Assembly: GCF_903944925.1 (NCBI RefSeq)
Contig: NZ_CAJATU010000192.1
Coordinates: forward strand, 62,001 to 126,000
Length of the DNA stretch: 64,000 nucleotides
From: an uncultured Rhodopila sp.
Lineage (GTDB): Bacteria; Pseudomonadota; Alphaproteobacteria; Acetobacterales; Acetobacteraceae
Direction of reading: 5' to 3'
The position numbers and the translations under genes are program-made. How positions within the stretch are numbered: position 1 is the first letter of the stretch; each line of letters begins with the position of its first letter. The notes under the pieces are model-generated. The model did not search any database, was not told the DNA's origin, and saw only the letters and a list, made by a program, of their open reading frames with translations. Of the stretch, positions 26,953-34,610 are shown one piece after another.

Positions 26953-28377
26953 ATGATTGCTAGAACCCGAACTCCATTCGGAGTCGGCCCGATCTGGTTC
27001 GGGGTCTGTGTGCTCGCGCTCGCGGCACTTCTATCGGGATCCAAGCCGGCTCAGGCGATTCCGGCTTTCGCCGCGCAAACCGGCTACCCTTGCATCCAGT
27101 GCCATATCGGCGCTTACGGTCCGCAGCTCACCCCGTTCGGACGGGAATTCAAAATGAGCGGCTATACCATTACCGGCGGTGAGGGCTGGGTATCGCATGT
27201 GCCGGTCGCGATCATGGTCCAGCCGACCTTCACCAACGTCAACAAGTCGTTGCCGAGCGGCACCAGCCCCGGCGCGCCATATGGCTACAATAATACCGCC
27301 GCGTTCGATCAGGTCAGCCTGTTCATCGGCGGCAACCTCGGCGAGCACAGCGGTGCCTTGATCCAGGCGGTGACCTATTCGCAGGACGGCAACGAGTTCA
27401 ACATGGATAATATGGACATCGTGCCGTACACCACGACGTTCGATATCGGCGACAAGCAGCTGCGGGTCGGCACCACGATCAACAACAACCCGTTTGTGCA
27501 GGATCCGTTCAACACCACCTATGCCTGGAGCTTCCCGTATATCAGTTCCAAGCTTGCTCCGACGCCGTCGGCCGACGTGATGCTGTCCACCGGATTCAAC
27601 CAGAACGCCCTCGGCTACACGGCCTATGCCTGGTACGACAGTTCGCTGTATCTCGAAGGCGGTTTCTACAGCAGCCTGAGTTCCTGGGCGCTCGGTCGCA
27701 TCGGCAACGGCTTCGGCATCGGCAACACCGTCAGCCCCGCACCGTATCTGCGCGCGGCTTACCAATGGCAGTGGAACGATCAGCAGGCCCATATCGGCGG
27801 AACGTTCATGTATGCGGACGTCAATCCGACGATCGATACATACGCTACCAGCAACGCTTTCGGCCAGGACCGCTACACCGACTACTCTGTCGACGCCGGT
27901 TACCAGTTCCTGGGTGACGGCACCCATATCGCCACGGCGCAGGCCATCTACACACATGAGAACCAGAACCTGAACGCATCGTCCGGTGCCTACAACAATG
28001 CTAACGGAACGGCAGTTGGCTCGAGCTACAACCTCAACTCGTTCCAGGCCAACGTCTCCTACTGGTATAAGAACACCTACGGCCTGACGCTTGGCTGGCA
28101 GAAGACCTGGGGTGCCGCGAACCAGGTATTTTACCAGCCGGCTCCGCTCGTCGGTAGCGCCAACGGCAAGCCAAACAGCAACGACTTCATTATCGAGGCG
28201 GACTGGGTTCCCTTCGGCAAGGAGGACTCGTTCTGGCGTCCGCTGGTGAACCTCAAGCTCGGCGTCCAATACATCGTCTATACCCAGTTCAACGGCGGCA
28301 CCAAAAACTACGACGGGTTCGGCCGCAACGCCGGCGACAACAACGCGCTTATGCTGTTCGCCTGGATGATTTTCTGA
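26953..28377 (+). CDS. outer-membrane porin-cytochrome c fusion, Cyc2-like
   Basis: The 474-residue protein has a signal peptide (to about residue 35, ...PAQA). The mature N-terminus is IPAFAAQTGYPCIQCHIGAYGPQLTPFGREFKMSGY, with one haem c motif C47-I-Q-C-H51 and a candidate axial Met68. The remaining 400 residues are Asn/Tyr/Gly-rich with alternating amphipathic strands and end in a terminal Phe (LMLFAWMIF), the outer-membrane beta-barrel signal. A single haem followed by F-G-x-x-F-K-x-x-G-Y and a barrel is the architecture of Cyc2, the outer-membrane Fe(II) oxidase, and of related uncharacterised porin-cytochromes. It lies downstream of an FNR box and before a strong hairpin. The electron donor, Fe(II) or another, cannot be read from sequence. 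Confidence 0.75.
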   Translation: MIARTRTPFGVGPIWFGVCVLALAALLSGSKPAQAIPAFAAQTGYPCIQCHIGAYGPQLTPFGREFKMSGYTITGGEGWVSHVPVAIMVQPTFTNVNKSLPSGTSPGAPYGYNNTAAFDQVSLFIGGNLGEHSGALIQAVTYSQDGNEFNMDNMDIVPYTTTFDIGDKQLRVGTTINNNPFVQDPFNTTYAWSFPYISSKLAPTPSADVMLSTGFNQNALGYTAYAWYDSSLYLEGGFYSSLSSWALGRIGNGFGIGNTVSPAPYLRAAYQWQWNDQQAHIGGTFMYADVNPTIDTYATSNAFGQDRYTDYSVDAGYQFLGDGTHIATAQAIYTHENQNLNASSGAYNNANGTAVGSSYNLNSFQANVSYWYKNTYGLTLGWQKTWGAANQVFYQPAPLVGSANGKPNSNDFIIEADWVPFGKEDSFWRPLVNLKLGVQYIVYTQFNGGTKNYDGFGRNAGDNNALMLFAWMIF

Positions 28378-28383
28378 TCCCAC

Positions 28384-28415
28384 CTCCGCCCCGGTAGCGC
28401 GCTATCGGGGCGGAG
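28384..28415 (+). terminator. strong hairpin after the porin-cytochrome gene
   Basis: CTCCGCCCCGGTAGCG (28384-28399) and CGCTATCGGGGCGGAG (28400-28415) pair along 16 positions with a single G-T wobble. It starts six bases after the stop codon. No T-run follows, so it may act as an attenuator or mRNA 3' stabiliser and not as a classical terminator. Confidence 0.6.
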
Positions 28416-28556
28416 CCGTGCAAACAATCCTTTTACGTACATGTTTCACGGCGGTTGCCGGTTTGCCCAAATAACACTTTACCGCTAATCCGGACCGGCG
28501 TTGAGAGAGAGCGCGCTCTAGCCGTGTCTGCCACTGAGCCAAGAAAAGGAAGTGCC

Positions 28557-29093
28557 ATGAATCTGAAAGCAATCCCCATTGCCGCGATGCTGCTGGGCTG
28601 CACGCTCGTCGTGCCCGGCCTGCTCGGCTCCGCCAGCGCCCAGCCGGGCAAGGACATCCCGCCGTCCGAGGAGATGGAGCACGAGGGCGACATCGCCTAT
28701 CTGACCAAGCTCGCGGAGCGGCCCGGGCCGGTCGGCGTCGCGGCGAAAAACCTGCTCGACGCATTCAAAGGGCACATGGAGGCGGAAGATGAATTCATCC
28801 TGCCGCCGCTGACCCTGCTGCCCGCACTCGCCGCCGGCAAGGTTACGCCCGACATGAAATGGGCGATTGTGGACGCCGATCGGCTGAAGGCGGAGCAGGA
28901 AACCGTCCGGGCGACGCACCAGCGCCTGACCGAGGCGTTCATCGCCCTGAAGGACGCCGGCCAGCAGGAACATGACGCCAGCGTCGAGGGCTTCGCCTCC
29001 GACCTCGCGGCCGACGACCTCGCCGACGTCGATATCACCGAGCCGACCGTGCTGTTGATTGGTGAGTTCCTGCGCGAAAAGCTGCCGCAATAA
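28557..29093 (+). CDS. exported helical protein, paralogue B (HHE/hemerythrin-like candidate)
   Basis: The 178-residue protein has a signal peptide (to about residue 29, ...SASAQ) and a helical mature domain. It is paralogous to 24092-24646, sharing EFILPPLTLLP, GKVTPDM and a C-terminal LLIGEFLREKLP. Candidate metal ligands are spaced as in hemerythrin-type four-helix bundles: His42 in helix 1, His73-x3-Glu77 before ILPPL in helix 2, His121 in helix 3, and His139 with Glu144 in helix 4. Paralogue A keeps only the middle set. AAGGA lies 8 bases before the ATG. A periplasmic diiron or haem-handling protein that works with the cytochrome c gene 41 bases downstream is my best inference. Confidence 0.7.
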   Translation: MNLKAIPIAAMLLGCTLVVPGLLGSASAQPGKDIPPSEEMEHEGDIAYLTKLAERPGPVGVAAKNLLDAFKGHMEAEDEFILPPLTLLPALAAGKVTPDMKWAIVDADRLKAEQETVRATHQRLTEAFIALKDAGQQEHDASVEGFASDLAADDLADVDITEPTVLLIGEFLREKLPQ

Positions 29094-29134
29094 GCCACCC
29101 TTTTTGATTCAATAATAAACGAGGAATCCGCCCG

Positions 29135-29515
29135 ATGAAACGTGTCTCTCTCGCCGCATTGATCCTTGCCTCCGCCGCCGTTTTCAGCGGGCCCGCCCGC
29201 GCCGGCGGCGATCCGGAAGCCGGCAAGGCGCTGTTCAATTCGATCTGCACCTTGTGCCACACAAACATCGAGCACAAAGCCAAGGTCGGCCCGTCGCTGT
29301 TCGGCGTCGTCGGCCGCCACAGCGGCATGGAGCCCGGATACGCCTATAGCCAGGCCAACATCAACTCCGGGATCACCTGGACGCCCGACGTTCTGGAGGT
29401 CTATCTGAGGAAGCCGCAGGCGCTCGTTCCGGGAACGAAGATGGGCTATCCCGGACAGCCGGATCTACAGAAGCGCCTCGACATTATCGCGTATCTCTCG
29501 ACGCTGCACCACTGA
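29135..29515 (+). CDS. class I monohaem cytochrome c
   Basis: The 126-residue exported cytochrome has a signal peptide ending ...GPARA, the haem motif C38-T-L-C-H42, GPSLFGVVGRHSG and an axial Met103 in GTKMGYPG. It closely resembles the product of 24672-25070 in the region of the haem site and after it (TWTPDVLEVYLRKP), so the HHE-like plus cytochrome pair appears to have been duplicated as a unit. It is a predicted soluble periplasmic carrier. Its ATG follows a GAGGA about 9 bases upstream. An imperfect hairpin follows the stop. Confidence 0.92.
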   Translation: MKRVSLAALILASAAVFSGPARAGGDPEAGKALFNSICTLCHTNIEHKAKVGPSLFGVVGRHSGMEPGYAYSQANINSGITWTPDVLEVYLRKPQALVPGTKMGYPGQPDLQKRLDIIAYLSTLHH

Positions 29516-29528
29516 CCGCGGCCCCGTC

Positions 29529-29564
29529 ATGGTCCTCTCCCGGGTACGAATCCGGGGAGGGCCA
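29529..29564 (+). terminator. imperfect hairpin after cytochrome c gene
   Basis: ATGGTCCTCTCCCGG and CCGGGGAGGGCCAT can pair with a one-base bulge around the loop GTACGAAT. It begins 13 bases after the stop. There is no T-tract, so termination is only suggested. Confidence 0.45.
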
Positions 29565-29737
29565 TCACGATGATAGAACAACCTTGTCGTTGGACGACGC
29601 GCCCGCGGCCGCAACGGCCGATGCGGATCGGACAGCGCTGCAAACTCGTTACCTGGATTGATCATCCGTCCCGCCTGCTCTAGGTTCCGGCAGAGCCATC
29701 GGAATGGCACGATGGCGGTATGGAGTCTGTAGACAAA

Positions 29738-30112
29738 ATGAAGCATCTATTGCTGGCGGCTATCGTTTCGACCGGGGCTTGGGCCTGGGCTGGTTCCGCC
29801 AGCGCACAGGATGCCGCGGCCGGGGCGATCGTATTCAAAACGCAATGCGCCGGTTGCCACTCGCCGCTCGAAGGCAAGAATGTCGTCGGGCCGAGCCTGT
29901 TCGGCATCGTCGGCCGCCAGGCCGGACAGGTCCCGGGATTCAAATACTCCGCCGCAAACAAGGAATCCGGCAAGACCTGGGATGAGGCGACGCTGAACGC
30001 CTACATCACCAACCCGCAGGCGGTCGTGCCGAAAACCATCATGCCGTATGCGGGCCTGAAGAACGACACCCAGCGCGCGGACCTGATCGCCTACCTCGCG
30101 ACCATTAAATAG
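29738..30112 (+). CDS. class I monohaem cytochrome c
   Basis: This is the third small cytochrome of the cluster, about 124 residues. It has a signal peptide (...GSASAQ, near residue 24), haem motif C37-A-G-C-H41, GPSLFGIVGRQAG, and Met102 in KTIMPYAGLKND, where the usual G-T-K-M is K-T-I-M. A start 18 bases upstream (ATG at 29720) is also possible; I prefer 29738 because it gives a cleaner signal peptide. It sits after a hairpin and 220 bases from the previous gene, so it probably has its own promoter. It is a predicted periplasmic electron carrier. Confidence 0.9.
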   Translation: MKHLLLAAIVSTGAWAWAGSASAQDAAAGAIVFKTQCAGCHSPLEGKNVVGPSLFGIVGRQAGQVPGFKYSAANKESGKTWDEATLNAYITNPQAVVPKTIMPYAGLKNDTQRADLIAYLATIK

Positions 30113-30279
30113 GCCAAGCCCTTACGCCACGTCTCGGCCCGCACAATCCGGGCCCTGGCGCGGCGCCGGATCGCCGATCGGCTGACAAGCAGGTGCGCGC
30201 GCACCTGCCGGGCGAAACCAAGGATGTAACCCGCGCGTAAAGTCCCATATAAGGGTCTCTTGAGAGCGAGGTAAGTCAG

Positions 30280-30912
30280 TTGGCGGTAGCAGAAATCACG
30301 ACGGCCATGGTGCATGCCGCGTTCGGCAAGACGGCATCCCGGGTTCGCGCGCAGGACGACGATCCGTTCAGCGCGGGGGAGTTCGTCGTCTATCCGACCC
30401 ATGGTGTCGGCAAGGTCGATCGCATCGGCTCCGAGGAAATCGGCGGCCACAAGCTCGATCTGATCTACATCTCGTTCGATGAGAACAAGATGACCCTGCG
30501 CGTTCCCGTAGCCCAGGCGCGCGTCACCGGCCTGCGCAAATTGTCCTCGAAGCAGGCCATGGATCAGGCGCTGGCAATCCTGGCGGGACGGCCGCGCACC
30601 AGCCGCCTGATGTGGGCCAAGCGCGCGCAGGAGTTCCAGGCCAAGATCAATTCAGGCGACCTGAAAAGCGTGGCCGAGGTCGTGCGCGACCTGCAATCCG
30701 CGGCAAATGGCTCCGCACCCAGCTACAGCCAGCGCAACCTGTTCGAACTGGCGATCGATCGCCTCGCCGGAGAGTTCGCCGGGGTTACCGGCACCGACAA
30801 GGCCGACGCCATCGTCCGGCTCACCCGCGCCCTGACCGAAGGCCGATCGGCTGATGCCGCGAAGGCGGTGCCGGCGACGGCGGAAGCGCCGGAAGCCTCG
30901 GCCGCCGATTGA
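30280..30912 (+). CDS. CarD-family transcriptional regulator
   Basis: The protein of about 210 residues has an N-terminal CarD/CdnL RNA-polymerase-interacting domain (DPFSAGEFVVYPTHGVGKVDRIGSEEIGGHKLDLIYISF, LRVPVAQARVTGLRKL). A helical DNA-binding part follows (QALAILAGRPRTSRLMWAKRAQEFQAKINSGD, LQSAANGSAPSYSQRNLFELAIDRLAGEFA) with an Ala-rich tail. CarD proteins bind the RNA polymerase beta subunit and stabilise promoter open complexes, notably at rRNA promoters. I place the start at the TTG at 30280, which has GAGG 8 bases upstream; an ATG at 30307 would shorten it by nine residues. Confidence 0.92.
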   Translation: MAVAEITTAMVHAAFGKTASRVRAQDDDPFSAGEFVVYPTHGVGKVDRIGSEEIGGHKLDLIYISFDENKMTLRVPVAQARVTGLRKLSSKQAMDQALAILAGRPRTSRLMWAKRAQEFQAKINSGDLKSVAEVVRDLQSAANGSAPSYSQRNLFELAIDRLAGEFAGVTGTDKADAIVRLTRALTEGRSADAAKAVPATAEAPEASAAD

Positions 30913-31006
30913 TCTGTGTCGTATCCCGGAGGCCTGACCTTGTGTAGAAGGGCAGCCGGTGAAGCGCTTCATCCAGAAGCACGCTTTCGAAGTGCTCGAG
31001 GTCATT

Positions 31007-31174
31007 ATGGTATTCAAGCCGAACTACAATCAGCAGCGCGCCGAGCGTGATCGCAACAAGCAGGCCAAGAAAGAGGCCAAGCTGCGCGAACGCGAGGAAG
31101 CCAGCCGCCGAAAAACCGAAACCGACGCGCAGCCGCCAAGCCCCGCGGACAACGCCGAGCCCAGCGCGGCCTGA
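31007..31174 (+). CDS. small highly charged protein
   Basis: The 55-residue product starts MVFKPNYNQQRAERDRNKQAKKEAKLREREEASRRK and ends in an acidic Pro/Ala tail. The Arg/Lys/Glu-rich helix would be a single long helix or coiled coil, like small nucleic-acid or ribosome-associated proteins. An in-frame upstream start at 30959 would add 16 residues that look like an unrelated tail. Another short gene follows 16 bases later, so they may be co-transcribed. The function is unknown. Confidence 0.5.
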   Translation: MVFKPNYNQQRAERDRNKQAKKEAKLREREEASRRKTETDAQPPSPADNAEPSAA

Positions 31175-31190
31175 TCGGGGAGACCCGGCC

Positions 31191-31412
31191 ATGGCGATGA
31201 AGCGGCGCAATCTCAGCACCTTCGTGCTGTTCGATGTCACCTATACCGACGGCACGAGAACCTCCAACCGGAAGGTTCTCGAGTCGCTGCTGAACGGCCC
31301 GGACGGAGACGACGTCGCGCGCGACGTGCTCGAGGCGCAGGACCGGGAGATTGCGGCCTCTTCCGGCTGCCCCGGCCGCGTCATCAAGTCGGTGACCCGC
31401 GTCCGGGTGTGA
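31191..31412 (+). CDS. small conserved protein of unknown function
   Basis: The 73-residue protein is MAMKRRNLSTFVLFDVTYTDGTRTSNRKVLESLLNGPDGDDVARDVLEAQDREIAAS followed by a basic strand (RVIKSVTRVRV). The ATG has GGGGAG about 9 bases upstream. The beta-alpha-beta pattern with D-V-T-Y-x-D-G-x-x-x-S-N-R-K-V is regular and gene-like. Its last bases overlap a GTG that could begin the next gene, so coupling is possible. No known family is recognised. Confidence 0.6.
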   Translation: MAMKRRNLSTFVLFDVTYTDGTRTSNRKVLESLLNGPDGDDVARDVLEAQDREIAASSGCPGRVIKSVTRVRV

Positions 31413-31450
31413 TCATCCCGTTTGGCCGGCGCAGCACGGGGAGTGGGAAG

Positions 31451-31876
31451 ATGGGGCGGACAACGCCGCGGGTCAGCCAAATCCTCGAATCATCCCTGTA
31501 TGTCGATGATCCGTCCCGTTCGCGCGAATTCTATGCGCGGCTGTTCGGCTTCACCGCGTTCTTCGAGGATGAGCGCATGTGCGCCATGGAAGTGCCGGGC
31601 GAGCAGGTGCTGCTGCTGTTCCGCCATGGCATGACGGACAGGCCCGCGCCGGGTCCCGGCGGAACAATTCCGCCGCATCACGGGCAGGGCGCGCTGCACC
31701 TGGCGTTTGCCATACCGTTTGCCGAACTCGCTGCGTGGGAGACGCATCTCGCCGCGCATGGGGTTGCGGTCGAAAGCAAACTGCGCTGGCCGCACGGCGG
31801 CACAAGCCTGTATTTCCGCGACCCGGACGGACACTCGCTGGAGGTCGCCACTCCCGGGCTTTGGCCGAACCGTTAG
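31451..31876 (+). CDS. VOC-family (glyoxalase/bleomycin-resistance-like) protein
   Basis: The protein of about 141 residues has the vicinal-oxygen-chelate pattern: ILESSLYVDDPSRSREFYARLFGFTAFFEDERMCAMEVPGEQVLLLF, then GALHLAFAIP and LYFRDPDGHSLEVATPG, whose His and Glu are the usual metal ligands. Such proteins include glyoxalase I, dioxygenases and resistance proteins; the reaction here is unknown. A GTG at 31409 overlapping the preceding stop could extend it by 14 residues. I chose the ATG at 31451 because homologues begin close to the first strand. Its 3' end overlaps the convergent sensor kinase by four bases. Confidence 0.8.
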   Translation: MGRTTPRVSQILESSLYVDDPSRSREFYARLFGFTAFFEDERMCAMEVPGEQVLLLFRHGMTDRPAPGPGGTIPPHHGQGALHLAFAIPFAELAAWETHLAAHGVAVESKLRWPHGGTSLYFRDPDGHSLEVATPGLWPNR

Positions 31877-34017
31877 TGCCGCGCGCCGGAGTGGCTGGCA
31901 TCCAGCGTCCGCCGCACCGCCTCCAGCAGGTCGTCGGGCGCGTAGGGCTTGGTCAATATCCGGTCTTTCGGATCGATCCCTTCGGATTCCAGCGGTTCGG
32001 CGTGACCGGTCAGATAGACCACCGGCAAATCCGGCCGGTGCTGCCGCGCCTGGCGCACGAACTCGATGCCCGACATGCCCGCCATTCCGTGATCCACCAA
32101 AGCGATGGAAACCGGCCCGCTGGCCAGCGCCGCCAAACCCTCCGCACCGCTGGCGACGTTCCGCACCGCGTAGCCGGCGTCCTCCAGGAACGCCACCGCG
32201 ACATCGCGGACATCGTCCTGATCGTCTATGACCAGGACCGTGATTCCTCCCGGCGGCGGCGCACTGCGCGGCCGGGCCGTCGCATCCGCATCCCCTGGCG
32301 CCGCGCCATGCGCCCGCGGCAGGTAGACCTCCACCACGGTTCCGACGCCGACCGTGCTGCGAAGCCGCGCGGTCCCGCCGAACTGCTGCACCACGCCGTG
32401 CACCTGCGCCAGGCCGAGGCCGCTGCCCTTGCCGATTTCCTTGGTGGTGAAAAACGGTTCGAATGCCTTGGCGAGGACCTCGGGCGGCATGCCGCTGCCT
32501 TCGTCCTCCACGGTGATCAACACATAGTCCCGGCGTTCCAGTTCGGCCGGCAGCATCGCCTCGCCGCGATGGACGTTTCGGGTGGCGATGCGGACACCGC
32601 CGCCTTCAGGCATCGCATCCCGGGCGTTGATTGCCAGGTTGAGCACGATCGATTCCAACTGCACCGGATCGGTTATCGCGGCCCAGAGATCGGGCGCCAG
32701 GTTGGTTTCGATCGATACCAGTCCGCCGAGGCTGCGGCCGAGCAGGTCCCGCATGCGCATGACCACCGCATTCGCGTCGACCGCGCGCGGCTCGACATGC
32801 TGCTTTCGGGCGTAGGCCAGAAGCTGCCGCGTCAGTTCACCGCCGCGCCGCGCCGCCTGCAGCGCGGACTCCGCCTGCCGGATCGCGCGCGCATCTCCCA
32901 GCACCGGCCGCAACAGCTCCAGGTTGCCGATGACGGCGGTCAGCAGGTTGTTGAAGTCGTGAGCGATCCCCCCGGTGAGCTGGCCGATGGCCTCGAGCCG
33001 CTGCGCCTGCATCAGTGCCGCCTCGGCTTTCCGGCGTTCGGCGATCTCTTCGGTCAGCCGCGCGTTCGTCTCGGCCAGTTCCCGGGTCCGCTCGCGCACG
33101 CGGACTTCCAGCGTTTCGGTGAAACGTTTCAACGCATCCTCGCTCTGTTTGCGGCGCGTGATGTCGCGCAGGTAGACCGACAGGCCGCCACCTCCGGGAA
33201 AAATCGTGACATCGACCCAGCGGTTGAGCACCGGCGACATCGCTTCGACCGTAATGACCTGCTGCTCCCGCGCGGCGCGCAGATGCGCTTCGTGGATCGC
33301 GCCGCAGGCGGCCTGCGGGAACTCCTCCCAGTAGACCTTGCCGAGCAGGTCGCTACGGGTCCGGCCCCAGAGATCCTCCGCCTTGCGGTTGAAATAGGTC
33401 AGCTTCCAGTCGTGATCGACGGCGTAGAACGCGTCGCTGATGCTTTCCAGGATATCGCTGGTCTGGGTATGGGACGCCGCCAGCGCCGTTTCGGTCCGCC
33501 CGCGATCGAGCGCCAGGCCGAGCAAATTGGCGGCTGCCTGCATGAAAGCGAGATCCTGCGGTTCGAAATCGCCCTGGTGCCGGCTGTCCGCTTCAAGCAC
33601 GCCGAAATGTGCGTCGTTGCACCGGATGATCACATTGATGGCGCGCAGGATGCCGTGCTCGATCAGCAGCGCGGGGGTTTGAAAGCGCGCCTCGGCGCTC
33701 AGTGAATTGGAAATCACCGGCTTCCCGGTCCGCAACGCGTATCCCGCCGGCGACGCCAGATCGGCGCCGATGCGGGCATGGCCAACCACGCCGTCGCGCC
33801 AGCCGACTCCGGCTATCACCAGCAGTTGATCCTCGTCGGACCGGTATTCCAGCACCTTGCAAAACATGGTTTCCAGGCCAAGTGCGACGAGACGGGTTGC
33901 TTCCTGGAACAGGCTTTCGGGTTGGCCGCCGCGCAAAGCGAGTGTGCCCAGTTCGGCGAGGATTTCCTGCTGGCGCAGACGCAGGCGGAGCTGGTCATCG
34001 ACGTTGGTCGCGGTCAT
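31873..34017 (-). CDS. soluble GAF-PAS hybrid histidine kinase with receiver
   Basis: The 714-residue protein has no transmembrane segment. Domains in order are GAF (about 15-170, ESLFQEATRLVALGLE...GDFEPQDLAFMQAAANLLGLAL), PAS (about 185-295, ILESISDAFYAVDHDW...VYLRDITRRKQSEDAL), a coiled-coil linker, HisKA with His in LTGGIAHDFNNLLTAVIGN, HATPase (LNLAINARDAMPEGG, DEGSGMP, GKGSGLGLAQVHGVV) and a C-terminal receiver with Asp in IALVDHGMAG and Lys in ILTKPYAPD. It is a cytosolic sensor whose GAF or PAS domain may bind a small ligand. No output regulator is adjacent. It converges on the VOC gene. Confidence 0.88.
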   Translation of the reverse strand: MTATNVDDQLRLRLRQQEILAELGTLALRGGQPESLFQEATRLVALGLETMFCKVLEYRSDEDQLLVIAGVGWRDGVVGHARIGADLASPAGYALRTGKPVISNSLSAEARFQTPALLIEHGILRAINVIIRCNDAHFGVLEADSRHQGDFEPQDLAFMQAAANLLGLALDRGRTETALAASHTQTSDILESISDAFYAVDHDWKLTYFNRKAEDLWGRTRSDLLGKVYWEEFPQAACGAIHEAHLRAAREQQVITVEAMSPVLNRWVDVTIFPGGGGLSVYLRDITRRKQSEDALKRFTETLEVRVRERTRELAETNARLTEEIAERRKAEAALMQAQRLEAIGQLTGGIAHDFNNLLTAVIGNLELLRPVLGDARAIRQAESALQAARRGGELTRQLLAYARKQHVEPRAVDANAVVMRMRDLLGRSLGGLVSIETNLAPDLWAAITDPVQLESIVLNLAINARDAMPEGGGVRIATRNVHRGEAMLPAELERRDYVLITVEDEGSGMPPEVLAKAFEPFFTTKEIGKGSGLGLAQVHGVVQQFGGTARLRSTVGVGTVVEVYLPRAHGAAPGDADATARPRSAPPPGGITVLVIDDQDDVRDVAVAFLEDAGYAVRNVASGAEGLAALASGPVSIALVDHGMAGMSGIEFVRQARQHRPDLPVVYLTGHAEPLESEGIDPKDRILTKPYAPDDLLEAVRRTLDASHSGARH

Positions 34018-34610
34018 CGGTCGATCGAACGATGGGAGGCGGTCCGCCGCGGGCGCAACCGCTCCGGATTAGCTTCGGATGCGTGTGGCCAGCGCGTGGC
34101 GTCTTCGATTGCTGTTTGGTATAACACGGCTTTCCCTCTGACGCTTAAGGATGAACGGCGCCTGTGGCGTCGGGTTTGCCTGCTGCTCGAAAGCATTTTC
34201 AGGCCCCGCCGCCGTCGTGGCGGGCGGAGGCCCGCCATCCACGCCTTTCCTTGTGCGGGCAAAACGGCGAGGATGCCGACCTTCGCCGGCATGACGAGGC
34301 GGCGTTGCTTGCCATCTGCCTTTCACTACGCGAGCAAATCTTCGACAATGGAGAAACCTGGCGGCGTTGCCGACGTAGCAGTCGGGACTGTATTACCCCC
34401 TGCTAGCGATTGACTTGCCCGCGTCCGGCATTTGAAAGTAAAAAACGTGATGACCAAATTTTACCCGGCCGCGCGATGGGCGGATGGGACGCATTTCCGG
34501 CCGCTCGCCGCGAGGGCCGGGAGGCAAGCTTGCGCCCGTCGCGGGCTGTCACCGCCGAACATTCACCGGGCCGCCGCCATCGGCGGGTCTGCCCCGCAGG
34601 AGGCTTCGCC
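34018..34610. other. intergenic region with palindromic repeats
   Basis: The 590 bases upstream of the carrier-thioesterase gene hold the repeat at 34218-34237 and a second imperfect palindrome (GATGCCGACC...GGCATGACG) near 34270-34296. The ribosome-binding AGGAGG is at 34598-34603. No gene is supported. Confidence 0.5.
34218..34237. repeat. GGCGGGC-palindrome, copy 1 of a dispersed repeat
   Basis: TGGCGGGC and GCCCGCCA surround GGAG. The palindrome continues into CATCCACGCCTTT. The same roughly 30-base string, in the same order, begins at 37606 between cobT and cobS. Confidence 0.75.
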
